Of a stretch of DNA of 64,000 nucleotides, positions 24,293 through 32,337 are shown in pieces. The DNA comes from Thermomicrobium roseum DSM 5159 (GTDB lineage Bacteria > Chloroflexota > Chloroflexia > Thermomicrobiales > Thermomicrobiaceae): contig NC_011959.1 of assembly GCF_000021685.1 (NCBI RefSeq), positions 1,842,199-1,906,198 on the forward strand, given 5' to 3'. Position 1 is the stretch's first letter. Every line of letters begins with the position of its first letter. The notes below the pieces were generated by a model. The model was not told the DNA's origin and searched no databases. It worked only from the letters and a program-made list of their open reading frames with translations. The position numbers and the translations under genes are program-made.

Positions 24293-25837
24293 TCAGCCTC
24301 CTCGGAGATCCCCAACTGCTTTGATGCGGATCCGGACGGCGTTCGAGGGCAGATACGCAATGGGTACTTCTTCGACCTCCACCACGCTCACGGTAGCTGG
24401 ATCGGCACCAGCGGCGATGGCTGCTCGGCAGGCGTCCGCTCGTGCTGCGGCCAATGCGCTCTCCCGCGTCTGCCCCTCCAGCGAGACGATCCGGTCGACT
24501 TCGCCGCTCACCTGGGCGATCGCTGCCCCGATCGCGTTGGCGACTGCCGCGTAGGGTGGCCGGATCACCTCGCTCGCTCCTTCGAGTTGGCCCGGTACGA
24601 GGACGCTTCCACCACCGACGACGATGACGGGAACCGGCCCGGCCGAGGTCTTGAGGCTATCGACAAGTTCGGCGAGGCGCTGGTCGATGATCGTGAGAGC
24701 TCGTTGGACGACCACAGGAGAGAGATCGGCCACGCGCGTCGGATCACCGAAGCGCGCTCGTCCGGCAGCGACCGCGATATCGCTGGCGGTGAGCGTGTTG
24801 CCACCGAAGATGCGGGCTTCCTGCATCAGCCGGAAGCCGACGCTGCGCGGACCGACGCTCCGCCCGTCCGGCGCGACAAGACTACCCCCGCCCAGCCCGA
24901 TCGACACGACGTCCGGCATGCGAAAGTTGGTGCGGACGCCACCGATCGTGACCGCGAATGATGCCTCGCGAGGGAAGCCGTTGACCAGGGCACCACCATC
25001 GGTCGTCGTCCCGCCGACGTCCAGAACGATGGCATCGCGCAGACCGCTGAGGACAGCCGCGCCGCGCATCGAGTTGGTCGGTCCCGACGCGAAGGTGAGG
25101 ACAGGATAGCGTGTGGCGAAATCGGCTGTCATGAGCGTGCCATCGTTCTGGCTGAGGTAGAGCGGTGCCGTCAGCCCGAGTTCGGCGAGTGCGTCCTGGA
25201 ACGCCCGGATCGTCCGCTCGGCGAGTGGCACCAGGCAGGCATTGAGGGCAGCGGCATTCTCGCGTTCGAGAAGTCCGAGGCGCCCGATCTCGCGGGAGCG
25301 GGTGATGCGGAGTCCTGGCACTCGGCTGGCGAGCAAGTCGGCCACCGCATCCTCGTGGGCAGATGTTGCTGGCGAGAAGACGGCGGTGACCGCCGCGGAA
25401 CTGATTCCCAGTTCGGCGATCCGTTCGCAGACCTGGTTCAGTGCCGAGTGATCCAGCGGACTGATCTCGCGGCCATCGAACTGGTGTCCGCCGGGAAGGA
25501 GCGCGATGAATCCCGCGACGGCATCGCGGAGATCATCGGGCCAATCCTCGAGTGGTGGGATGGATGCGGTCGCTGGAAGACCGAGGCGGAGCACGGCGAT
25601 GCGGGCGAGTTCCTGCCGCTGCACGACGGCATTGGTGAAGTGGGTTGTCCCGAGCATCACGGCGCGGATCTCGTCCGGGGCGATCCGAGCCTGCGCCAGG
25701 ACATCGCGTACCACGCGCAAGATGCCGGTGCTCACGTCCGGTGTCGTCGGTTCCTTGGCCCAGGCGAGGACCTCACTGCGGTCCAAAAGGACCGCGTCGG
25801 TATTCGTGCCACCGACGTCGATGCCCAATCGCGCCAC
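24293..25837 (-). CDS. Hydantoinase/oxoprolinase family protein (HyuA-like)
   Basis: This 514-residue ATP-dependent amidohydrolase homologue has an actin-like ATPase opening (MARLGIDVGGTNTDAVLL), GTTHFTNAVVQR, a second phosphate-binding motif LDVGGTTTDGGALVNGFP and the C-terminal VGGGSVLVPG. Related enzymes open hydantoin or 5-oxoproline rings with ATP. It is shorter than classical HyuA (about 680 residues), as is usual for the form paired with DUF917. Its first 65 nt overlap the 3' end of the upstream membrane protein gene in another frame. No HyuB-type partner is present. The substrate is unassigned. Confidence 0.88.
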   Translation of the reverse strand: MARLGIDVGGTNTDAVLLDRSEVLAWAKEPTTPDVSTGILRVVRDVLAQARIAPDEIRAVMLGTTHFTNAVVQRQELARIAVLRLGLPATASIPPLEDWPDDLRDAVAGFIALLPGGHQFDGREISPLDHSALNQVCERIAELGISSAAVTAVFSPATSAHEDAVADLLASRVPGLRITRSREIGRLGLLERENAAALNACLVPLAERTIRAFQDALAELGLTAPLYLSQNDGTLMTADFATRYPVLTFASGPTNSMRGAAVLSGLRDAIVLDVGGTTTDGGALVNGFPREASFAVTIGGVRTNFRMPDVVSIGLGGGSLVAPDGRSVGPRSVGFRLMQEARIFGGNTLTASDIAVAAGRARFGDPTRVADLSPVVVQRALTIIDQRLAELVDSLKTSAGPVPVIVVGGGSVLVPGQLEGASEVIRPPYAAVANAIGAAIAQVSGEVDRIVSLEGQTRESALAAARADACRAAIAAGADPATVSVVEVEEVPIAYLPSNAVRIRIKAVGDLRGG

Positions 25838-26417
25838 TGTGTCGTGCCCCCGTTTCTCGAACCGGTGCGAACCAGGTCATGGCCATCACTTCGGCCAGGA
25901 GAGCGATCACGCCGAGCATACCGGCATTGATGAGCGTCAGCGCCTCCAGAGAATGCAAAAGCAGACAGCCGACGACGAAGAGCCCCAGGACATAGCCGCG
26001 TCGCCGGGCGCGCAGGGGATCGATCTCTTTTCCGGACCGCGTTGCCCAGCGATGTTCGAGCGCGGCACTCAGCACGGTGAAGAGCGTCGAGACGGCGACG
26101 AGGAGCGGGAGCAGCAGGATCAAGATCGCGAGTGGACTACGGAGTCGAGACGGATCGACGAAGGTCCAGACGAAGAGCGTCGTCGACCATCCCGCGATCG
26201 CCTCGATGCTCAAGAAGGGAACGCGCGTCACGCGTTCGAGCGGCAGGAAGGTGAGGGCTGGCGCCGCCAGAAAAGCGGCCGCCGTGAGCAGGCGAATGGG
26301 TGCCCAGAAGTCGGAGATCGTGCCCACATTGCGCGCGACGATCAACCAGATCGCTGCGGCCCAGGCGAGCGGTACCGCGATGAGCCATCCGAAAGCCAGG
26401 AGGAACCGGATCAACAC
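25773..26417 (-). CDS. Multi-pass membrane protein of unknown function
   Basis: The 214-residue product has about six hydrophobic segments over residues 4-180, then a polar Arg-rich tail. I do not recognise the family. The GTG at 26417 has GGGAGGGAAG directly upstream; a GTG five codons earlier is the alternative. The last 65 nt overlap the start of the hydantoinase gene, and the tail in that overlap is low in complexity, so the true functional end may be the last helix. The arrangement suggests translational coupling with the hydantoinase/DUF917 pair and a possible transport role, which is inference. Confidence 0.62.
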   Translation of the reverse strand: MLIRFLLAFGWLIAVPLAWAAAIWLIVARNVGTISDFWAPIRLLTAAAFLAAPALTFLPLERVTRVPFLSIEAIAGWSTTLFVWTFVDPSRLRSPLAILILLLPLLVAVSTLFTVLSAALEHRWATRSGKEIDPLRARRRGYVLGLFVVGCLLLHSLEALTLINAGMLGVIALLAEVMAMTWFAPVRETGARHSGAIGHRRRWHEYRRGPFGPQ

Positions 26418-26470
26418 GCGCTTCCCTCCCACCGCAGTCTAGCACCGGATGTCCGACCCGAGAGAGTCGG

Positions 26471-26476
26471 TATACT
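26471..26476 (+). promoter_or_regulatory. Possible -10 element before the DUF951 gene
   Basis: TATACT lies 18 nt before the DUF951 start codon, in the gap between divergent genes. No good -35 hexamer is seen at 16-18 nt, so this is weak evidence, and the leader would be very short. Confidence 0.3.
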
Positions 26477-26494
26477 CGCTCGTGGGAGGCGAGC

Positions 26495-26725
26495 ATGACG
26501 CTCGATATCCGCGTCGACGATGTCGTTCGCTTGCGGAAACCGCACCCGTGTGGGGCGACCGATTGGGTGGTCGTCCGGGTGGGAGCTGACATCGGTCTCC
26601 GCTGCCTCGGGTGTGGTCGGCGCATCATGCTCCCGCGGCACGAGTTCCGGCGACGACTCAAGGCGTTCGTTTCCCGCTCGGAGAAGCCACCGCTCGTGCT
26701 CCCGCCCCGGCCGACTGATGGGTAG
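26495..26725 (+). CDS. DUF951 family protein
   Basis: This 76-residue protein carries the DUF951 core: HPCGATDWVVVRVGADIGLRC then LGCGRRIMLPRHEF, with three cysteines (one single and a CLGC pair) that suggest a metal site. The family is widespread in Firmicutes and Chloroflexota and has no defined function; it is often near ribosome-associated genes. GGAGGCGAGC precedes the ATG. Its last 8 nt overlap the start of the MFS gene, so the two are coupled. Confidence 0.85.
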   Translation: MTLDIRVDDVVRLRKPHPCGATDWVVVRVGADIGLRCLGCGRRIMLPRHEFRRRLKAFVSRSEKPPLVLPPRPTDG

Positions 26726-28034
26726 CATCGAGACGATCGAACCACGACCGGAAGAGCTGACGGCCCGGCCGGGAGTGTTGCTCCGGCAGCGACCATTCCT
26801 CGTTCTCTGGCTCGTCCAGACGCTCTCCCAGACGTCCCAGAACGCGGTCAACTTCGCGTTACTCGTGCTCGTCCAGGGCGTGATCGAGCGTGCAGGCTCG
26901 GCTCTGCCGGCGAATACCGCCGTTGGCTTGGCAGTGCTCAGTTTTTCGGTACCGGCGGTGCTCGTCAGCCCTTTGTCCGGCGTTGCCGCTGATCGGTTCG
27001 ATCGTCGGACGCTCTTGATCGTGACCAATCTCCTGCGCGCGCTCGCGGTGGTTGGGCTGCTCTTCGTCGAAGCGCGCTGGAGCCCGCTCGCCGCGCTCTC
27101 CGTGATCTACCTCCTGGCCTTCGCCTTGGGGACAGTGGGGCAGTTTTTCGGTCCTGCGCTCTGGTCGCTCTTGCCGGGTGTCGTTCCCGCTGGGCAGCTG
27201 GTGCGTGCCAATGCCCTGTTCAATCTCACCTTCACCGTGTCCCAACTCGCTGGATTTGCGGTGGTTGGCCCGCTGGTCATCAAGCTCGTCGGCGTCCGAG
27301 CAGTGCTCGCGGCGACGATTCTGTTCTTCGTGCTGAGCGCGGTCCTCAGCGTCGCGCTGCCGCGCACGCATGGTCACAAGGTCAGTCGTGCGATCGGCTT
27401 CCTGGCGCTGCTCGCGGGCGTCTGGCGTGACATGGTCGAGGGAGTGCGCCTTTCGGCGGGGCGTCGCCTGCTGCGCAAGGCGATCGCCTACCTCGCGGTC
27501 GCCACCGCGACCTATCTCGTGATCGCGGCGCTCGGGCCGGGGTATGTGACCCGCGTCCTCGGGTTGGCCAAGGAAGACATCGCCTATCTCGTCATACCGG
27601 CTGGCCTCGGTGTCGTCCTTGGTACCCTGGTGGTCGATGTGGTGACACGCCGGGTCAGTGCCGAGCGCACAGCTGACCTCGCGCTGCTGATCGGTGGTCT
27701 GCTCCTGGCGGCGCTCGCCGTCGTGCCGGATCTCTTCCCAGAGCAGGCGATGGCGCTCGCCGCTGCCATCGTGCTCGCGGCACTGCTCGGGCTGGCCGAT
27801 GGGCTGGTCCGGGCGCCGGCGCAAGCGCTCCTGCAGTCCGAGGCGCCGGAATATGCGCGTGGGCGTGTTTTGGCGGTCTTCTTCACGGTTTCGAACAGCG
27901 TCGCCTTCTTGCCAGTGTTCGGTGCTGGCGCGTTGGCTGATCTCTTCGGGATCACGGCCATCCTACTGGGGACCGGCGTGGTCCTGATGATCGCTGCACT
28001 CTGGCAGCTCATCCTCGGGACGCGGCGCGCCTGA
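26718..28034 (+). CDS. MFS transporter (MFS_3/enterobactin-exporter-like)
   Basis: This 438-residue permease has about 12 transmembrane helices. After a short cytoplasmic start come LRQRPFLVLWLVQTLSQTSQ in helix 1 and SPLSGVAADRFDRRTLLIV, the MFS signature between helices 2 and 3. The overall pattern resembles MFS_3/EntS-type exporters. The substrate is unknown; small-molecule efflux is likely. The ATG sits inside the end of the DUF951 gene. The 3' end overlaps the convergent DUF5808 gene by 26 nt. Confidence 0.87.
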   Translation: MGSIETIEPRPEELTARPGVLLRQRPFLVLWLVQTLSQTSQNAVNFALLVLVQGVIERAGSALPANTAVGLAVLSFSVPAVLVSPLSGVAADRFDRRTLLIVTNLLRALAVVGLLFVEARWSPLAALSVIYLLAFALGTVGQFFGPALWSLLPGVVPAGQLVRANALFNLTFTVSQLAGFAVVGPLVIKLVGVRAVLAATILFFVLSAVLSVALPRTHGHKVSRAIGFLALLAGVWRDMVEGVRLSAGRRLLRKAIAYLAVATATYLVIAALGPGYVTRVLGLAKEDIAYLVIPAGLGVVLGTLVVDVVTRRVSAERTADLALLIGGLLLAALAVVPDLFPEQAMALAAAIVLAALLGLADGLVRAPAQALLQSEAPEYARGRVLAVFFTVSNSVAFLPVFGAGALADLFGITAILLGTGVVLMIAALWQLILGTRRA

Positions 28035-28329
28035 CTCGAGTTCGCAGTCGCTCGAGTGCTGTACGAAGCTGCTCGCCCAGGACAGCGAGGTTCACCGTCC
28101 AGCCGATGCCCCAGGGCATCGGGGTGAATAGGCGCGCGTCCTCGGGGTTCCAGAAGCTCGCGCGCATCCGTTCCAGCGAGGGAGGCCGGAAGTCGTAGGG
28201 GATCGGCCCGATCCGGCCCGTCCAGGTCCGTTCCTGGGGTGGGCGGCGCAGCTGGTCATAGACGGCAGCGCCGATCAACCCCCAAACGAGCCATCGCGCG
28301 AGTCCACGCAGTGTGCACCGTTTCCGCAT
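28009..28329 (-). CDS. DUF5808 domain protein with one N-terminal membrane helix
   Basis: This 106-residue protein has one hydrophobic segment near residues 10-25 (LARWLVWGLIGAAVYDQL), then VPYDFRPP-like text (IPYDFRPPSLERMRASFWNP, followed by EDARLFTPMPWGIGWTVNLAVL), which matches the DUF5808 domain. Function unknown. GGGAAGGGAG precedes the ATG. It lies 34 nt after the second transporter's last permease gene and may be the final gene of that operon. Confidence 0.75.
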   Translation of the reverse strand: MRKRCTLRGLARWLVWGLIGAAVYDQLRRPPQERTWTGRIGPIPYDFRPPSLERMRASFWNPEDARLFTPMPWGIGWTVNLAVLGEQLRTALERLRTRVRRAASRG

Positions 28330-28363
28330 CGGTTCGCTCCCTTCCCGCTTTCCCTCGACCAGC

Positions 28364-29257
28364 TTACCGGCCGCGCCGCCGCGGATCGAGTGCGTCGCGC
28401 AGGCCATCACCGAGGAAGTTGAGCGCCATGACGACGCTGAAGATCGCCAAGCCGGGGAAAGTCGCCATCCACCATTGGCTGAAGCGGCGCTGTCCCTCCC
28501 GGATCATCGCACCCCACTCGGGCGCGGGAGGAACGGCGCCGAGTCCGATGAAGGAGAGCCCTGCGGTGAGCACGATGGCTGCGCCGACGTCGAGCGTGGC
28601 CTTGACCACGAGTGGTGCTTGGGTATTGGGCAAGATGTGGACGAGCAGGAGACGGAGTCGGCTGACCCCGAGCGACTCAGCTGCGGTGACGAACTCCTGT
28701 GTCTTGATGGCGAGCACCTGCGCGCGCATCAAGCGTGCGTATTCCGGCCAGAGGACGACGACGATCGCGATGAGCGCGTTCTTGAGTCCTGGTCCGAGCG
28801 CTGCGGCGATCGCCATCGCCAGCACGATGGAAGGGAATGCCAGGACCATGTCTGCAATGCGCATGAGGATGACGTCGACCCAGCCCCCGGCATAGCCGGC
28901 GACCGCGCCGATGACCGAGCCGATCAGCAAGGCACCAGCGACCGTGAGGAAACCAGCCGGGAGCGAGATCCGTGCCCCGTAGAGCGTTCGCCGGAAGATG
29001 TCTCGTCCGAGGTCATCGGTGCCGAACCAGTATGCGGCGCTGGGTGGTTGGAGACGGGCACTGACATCGGTCACCAGTGGGTCGAAGGGAATCACGAACG
29101 TGACGGTGAATGCGACGATGATCCAGAAGAGCAAGATCACCAACCCCACCGCGGCACTAGGGCGCCGCAGCAGCGCCCGGAGGATGCGCAAACCAGGTCG
29201 GTCCGACCAGCTGCGGGACGTTCCCAAGCGCTCGGCTGGTCGGGCGGTCGTCACCAT
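28364..29257 (-). CDS. ABC transporter permease, DppC/OppC type (second system)
   Basis: This 297-residue permease has an N-terminal OppC-N segment (LRRPSAAVGLVILLFWIIVA), the signature GTDDLGRDIFRRTLYGARIS, the EAA loop ESLGVSRLRLLLVHILPN and a DALDPRRRGR C-terminus. GAGGAG precedes the ATG chosen, five codons inside the longest frame. It starts 11 nt after the DppB-type gene. No ATPase gene follows; a DUF5808 gene does. Confidence 0.92.
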   Translation of the reverse strand: MVTTARPAERLGTSRSWSDRPGLRILRALLRRPSAAVGLVILLFWIIVAFTVTFVIPFDPLVTDVSARLQPPSAAYWFGTDDLGRDIFRRTLYGARISLPAGFLTVAGALLIGSVIGAVAGYAGGWVDVILMRIADMVLAFPSIVLAMAIAAALGPGLKNALIAIVVVLWPEYARLMRAQVLAIKTQEFVTAAESLGVSRLRLLLVHILPNTQAPLVVKATLDVGAAIVLTAGLSFIGLGAVPPAPEWGAMIREGQRRFSQWWMATFPGLAIFSVVMALNFLGDGLRDALDPRRRGR

Positions 29258-29268
29258 GCGGTCGCTCC

Positions 29269-30285
29269 TCAACTGACGCGGATCCGCGGATCGAGCATGC
29301 CGTAGAGCACATCGGTCAGGAAGTTGACGACGACGTAGACCACGGCGATGAGCAACGTCACGCCCAGGACGGCCGGAAGATCGAGTTTCATCGCGGCATC
29401 GACCGCGTAGCGGCCGATGCCGGGCCAGGCGAAGATGGTCTCGGTCAGCACGGCACCAGCGAGCAAACTCCCGAAGGTCAGTCCGATCACCGTGACGGTT
29501 GGGATGAGCGCGTTACGCAATGCGTGGACGAGAATGACCCGCCGTTCGGCTAATCCCTTGGCGCGGGCAGTGCGGATGTAATCAGCACCGAGCACATCGA
29601 GAAGCGCCGACCGGGTCATCCGCGCGATGATGCCCATCGCATAACTGCCCAGCACCATGCCGGGAAGCACGAGATGGGAGAGCACGTTGAGAAAGAGGGA
29701 CCAATCACCAGCCAAGAGGCTATCGATGGTGTAGAAGCCGGTTCGGAAGGGCGGAGCGGTGAGGCGCGGATCGATCCGTCCCGGACCCGGTAACAAGCGA
29801 AGATTGGCGTAAAAGAGTTGCAGAGCCAAGAGTCCTAGCCAGAAGACCGGCAGGGAGACTCCGACCAAGGCGACGAGCCTGGCCACGTGGTCGATCCAGC
29901 GCTCGTACCAGATAGCCGAGAGCACCCCCAAGGTCAGCCCGAGCGTGACGGCGTAGAGCATCGCGGCCAGCGCCAGTTCGACCGTCGCGGGAAAGCGCTC
30001 GCGCAGGTCCTGCATGACGGGACGACGCGAGGTGTACGACTCGCCGAGATCGCCGCGCAGGAGATTGCGCAGGTAGAAGAGATACTGCTCCGGGAGCGAG
30101 CGGTCGAGCCCCCATCGCTCCCGGTACATCTGCACCGTCTGCGGATCGTTGGCGGCGCGCTCCGGCAGGATCGCCATGAGCGGATCGGCGGGGATCAGGT
30201 GGGAGACCGCGAAGGTGACCAGAGTCACCCCGACGAGGAGCGGCATCGTGACGAGCAGGCGCCGCAGGACGAAACGGCCGAACAT
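29269..30285 (-). CDS. ABC transporter permease, DppB/OppB type (second system)
   Basis: This 338-residue permease begins MFGRFVLRRLLVTMPLLVG and has LIPADPLMAILPERAAND, six helices, the ATPase-contact loop IRTARAKGLAERRVILVHALRN and ETIFAWPGIGRYAVDA before the final DPRIRVS. It lies 36 nt downstream of its binding protein and upstream of the DppC-type partner. It is the membrane pore half of a second peptide/nickel-type importer. Confidence 0.93.
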   Translation of the reverse strand: MFGRFVLRRLLVTMPLLVGVTLVTFAVSHLIPADPLMAILPERAANDPQTVQMYRERWGLDRSLPEQYLFYLRNLLRGDLGESYTSRRPVMQDLRERFPATVELALAAMLYAVTLGLTLGVLSAIWYERWIDHVARLVALVGVSLPVFWLGLLALQLFYANLRLLPGPGRIDPRLTAPPFRTGFYTIDSLLAGDWSLFLNVLSHLVLPGMVLGSYAMGIIARMTRSALLDVLGADYIRTARAKGLAERRVILVHALRNALIPTVTVIGLTFGSLLAGAVLTETIFAWPGIGRYAVDAAMKLDLPAVLGVTLLIAVVYVVVNFLTDVLYGMLDPRIRVS

Positions 30286-30321
30286 GGTCCAGGCTCCTCG
30301 GGCGGCTGAAGGGTGCCGATC

Positions 30322-32043
30322 CTAGCTCTTGCGGACCTTGCTCAGATCGACCCCGATGACCGGATCGAACACGTATCCCTGCACGTTCTTCCCGACCGCG
30401 ATCTGGGCCTTGGGTTGGTAGAGGCACAGGAAGGGCGCGTCCTGGTTGAGGAGCCGCTGTCCCTCGGCATAGAGGCGAGCTCGTTCTTGCGGGTCGGCCG
30501 TCTTGGCGGCGCGCTGGAACAGATCCGCGACTTGCGGATTGTCGTAAGCCACGCGCTTGGCTGCGGCCTCGCCCGGGACACCGAAGGGGATGGCCCAGCC
30601 GTGCGGGTCGAGGAAGTCCGGAGTCCAGCCGGAGATCGTGCATTGCAGCTTGCCGGCTCGGTAATCCGCCAGACGCACGTCCGGTGCACGGGGGTCGAGC
30701 GTGACGCGGATCCCGACCTTGCGCAGGTCATCGGCGATCTTGCTAGCGAGGACTTCGGAGGACACGCCACCGACCTCGGTCCCGCCACTGCTGAAGGTGA
30801 GCGTGAGCTCGAAGCCGTTGGCCAAGCCAGCTTCGGCGAGGAGCTGCTTGGCCCGCTCGGGGTCCGTCCGATAGCGAGCGTCCTCGGCTTCCGCCACTCC
30901 CAGGAGACCACTGGGGATCACCGAGGGCGGGCGGACCGCTGCACCGCGCAGGAGTTGCTGGATGATCCCGTCGTAGTCGATGGCGTAGGCGATCGCTTGC
31001 CGCACGCGCCGATCGGCCAGCTCCTTGCCGACTGCCGGACTGGTGTGCATGGCGAAGTATTCGGTGTCGAGGGTGTCACCGCGTACGATCTGGGCAGTTC
31101 CCGCGCGCTCGACCTCGGCAATGAGGTCAGCGTCCAGATTGTGGGCAGCGTCGACGTCGCCGCGCTCGAGCAACTGTCGCTGGGCGGTGGGATCGGGTAT
31201 GTGCCGGATGATGACGCGCTCGAGCGGAGCTGGTGAACCCCAGTAGTTGGGGTTGCGCTCCATGACGATCTCTTGTTCTTTGACCCAGCCCTTGAGGACG
31301 AAGGGACCGGAGCCAGCCGAGTTCTGGTTGAGCCATTCGGTGGCCTTGTCGGTCTTGTCCGCTCCCGGCTGGTCCGTTCCGCCCTGCTGCTTGACGACCT
31401 GGGAGTCGAGGACGGAGAAGTTCGGCGAGACGAGCATAGCCAAGAACGCGGCGTTGGGTTCGGTCAAGGTGATGCGGACGGTGCGCTCGTCGGGCGTTTC
31501 CATCGTCTGGATGATGTCAGCCAGCCAGGAGGGGTTGTCCTTCAGCTCGCGCAACCGGTTGAAGCTGAAGACGACGTCGGCCGATGTCACGGGATTCCCG
31601 GACGCGAAGCGGGGACCTGCGCGCAGGGTGAAGGTATAGGTCGTGACGTCCTGGCTGATATCGACCTTCTCGGCCAGCTGGAACTGGACAGTGCGGATGT
31701 CCGGTGGCTGGATGGTGACCAAGCGCTCGTAACACGCGCCCATGACGATCGGTGAGGTGAGCTCGTACTGGCGCGAGGGGTCGAGCGTGATCGTATCGGT
31801 GAGACGTGCGATGACGAAGGTGCCGCTGCCGGCTGGTGCCGGGGAGGCGGCAGCAGCTGGCGTCTGCGCCGGGGCCGGTCCGGGTGGCGTCGCGGCTGGC
31901 GCCGGAGTCGGTGTCGCCTCCTGGCGTGCGCAGGCCGTCAGGAGACCCAGGCCGGCGATTCCCGCCCCGAGGGCGGTGAGCCGGAGAAAACGGCGCCGCT
32001 GCATGGCGCGATTCAGCCACCTCTCTGCTCGCTGTTCGGCCAT
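30322..32043 (-). CDS. ABC transporter substrate-binding lipoprotein, family 5 (second system)
   Basis: This 573-residue receptor has a Tat-type signal (QRRRFLRLTALG, Arg16-18) and a lipobox ending at Cys38 (LLTAC), then an Ala/Pro/Thr linker to about residue 70. The SBP_bac_5 domain shows ITLDPSRQYE, TFTLRAGPRFASGNPVTSAD, GSGPFVLKGW and VRQAIAYAIDYDGI. The ATG follows GAGGAGGAGA. It is the first gene of its transporter operon. The order (receptor, B, C) differs from that of the first system (B, C, receptor), so the two are unlikely to be a recent duplication. Ligand unknown. Confidence 0.92.
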   Translation of the reverse strand: MAEQRAERWLNRAMQRRRFLRLTALGAGIAGLGLLTACARQEATPTPAPAATPPGPAPAQTPAAAASPAPAGSGTFVIARLTDTITLDPSRQYELTSPIVMGACYERLVTIQPPDIRTVQFQLAEKVDISQDVTTYTFTLRAGPRFASGNPVTSADVVFSFNRLRELKDNPSWLADIIQTMETPDERTVRITLTEPNAAFLAMLVSPNFSVLDSQVVKQQGGTDQPGADKTDKATEWLNQNSAGSGPFVLKGWVKEQEIVMERNPNYWGSPAPLERVIIRHIPDPTAQRQLLERGDVDAAHNLDADLIAEVERAGTAQIVRGDTLDTEYFAMHTSPAVGKELADRRVRQAIAYAIDYDGIIQQLLRGAAVRPPSVIPSGLLGVAEAEDARYRTDPERAKQLLAEAGLANGFELTLTFSSGGTEVGGVSSEVLASKIADDLRKVGIRVTLDPRAPDVRLADYRAGKLQCTISGWTPDFLDPHGWAIPFGVPGEAAAKRVAYDNPQVADLFQRAAKTADPQERARLYAEGQRLLNQDAPFLCLYQPKAQIAVGKNVQGYVFDPVIGVDLSKVRKS

Positions 32044-32337
32044 GGTCTGTCTCCTCCTCGTCGCCTCGTTGCGATTACCCATCGAAGTGTGATCCTCGAG
32101 AACGAGTGGCGTCAAGCGAGCGAGTCGCCGCTGCACTCATGGCTATGCTGCTGGGGCCTCCAGCCCGCGTGCGCGCCGCGGTCAGGAGCACGCGGTTCGG
32201 CCATGTGGCGGGAGTTGAGCCGGTCCGAGCGAGCACTGAGGCTCGTTCGCTGTCCACCTGCCCATCGAGCGGGCGCGAGACTGTGCAGTGCACGGGGTCG
32301 CTTTGCGGCAACCGGCTCGCAGCGCGAGCGAGAGACC

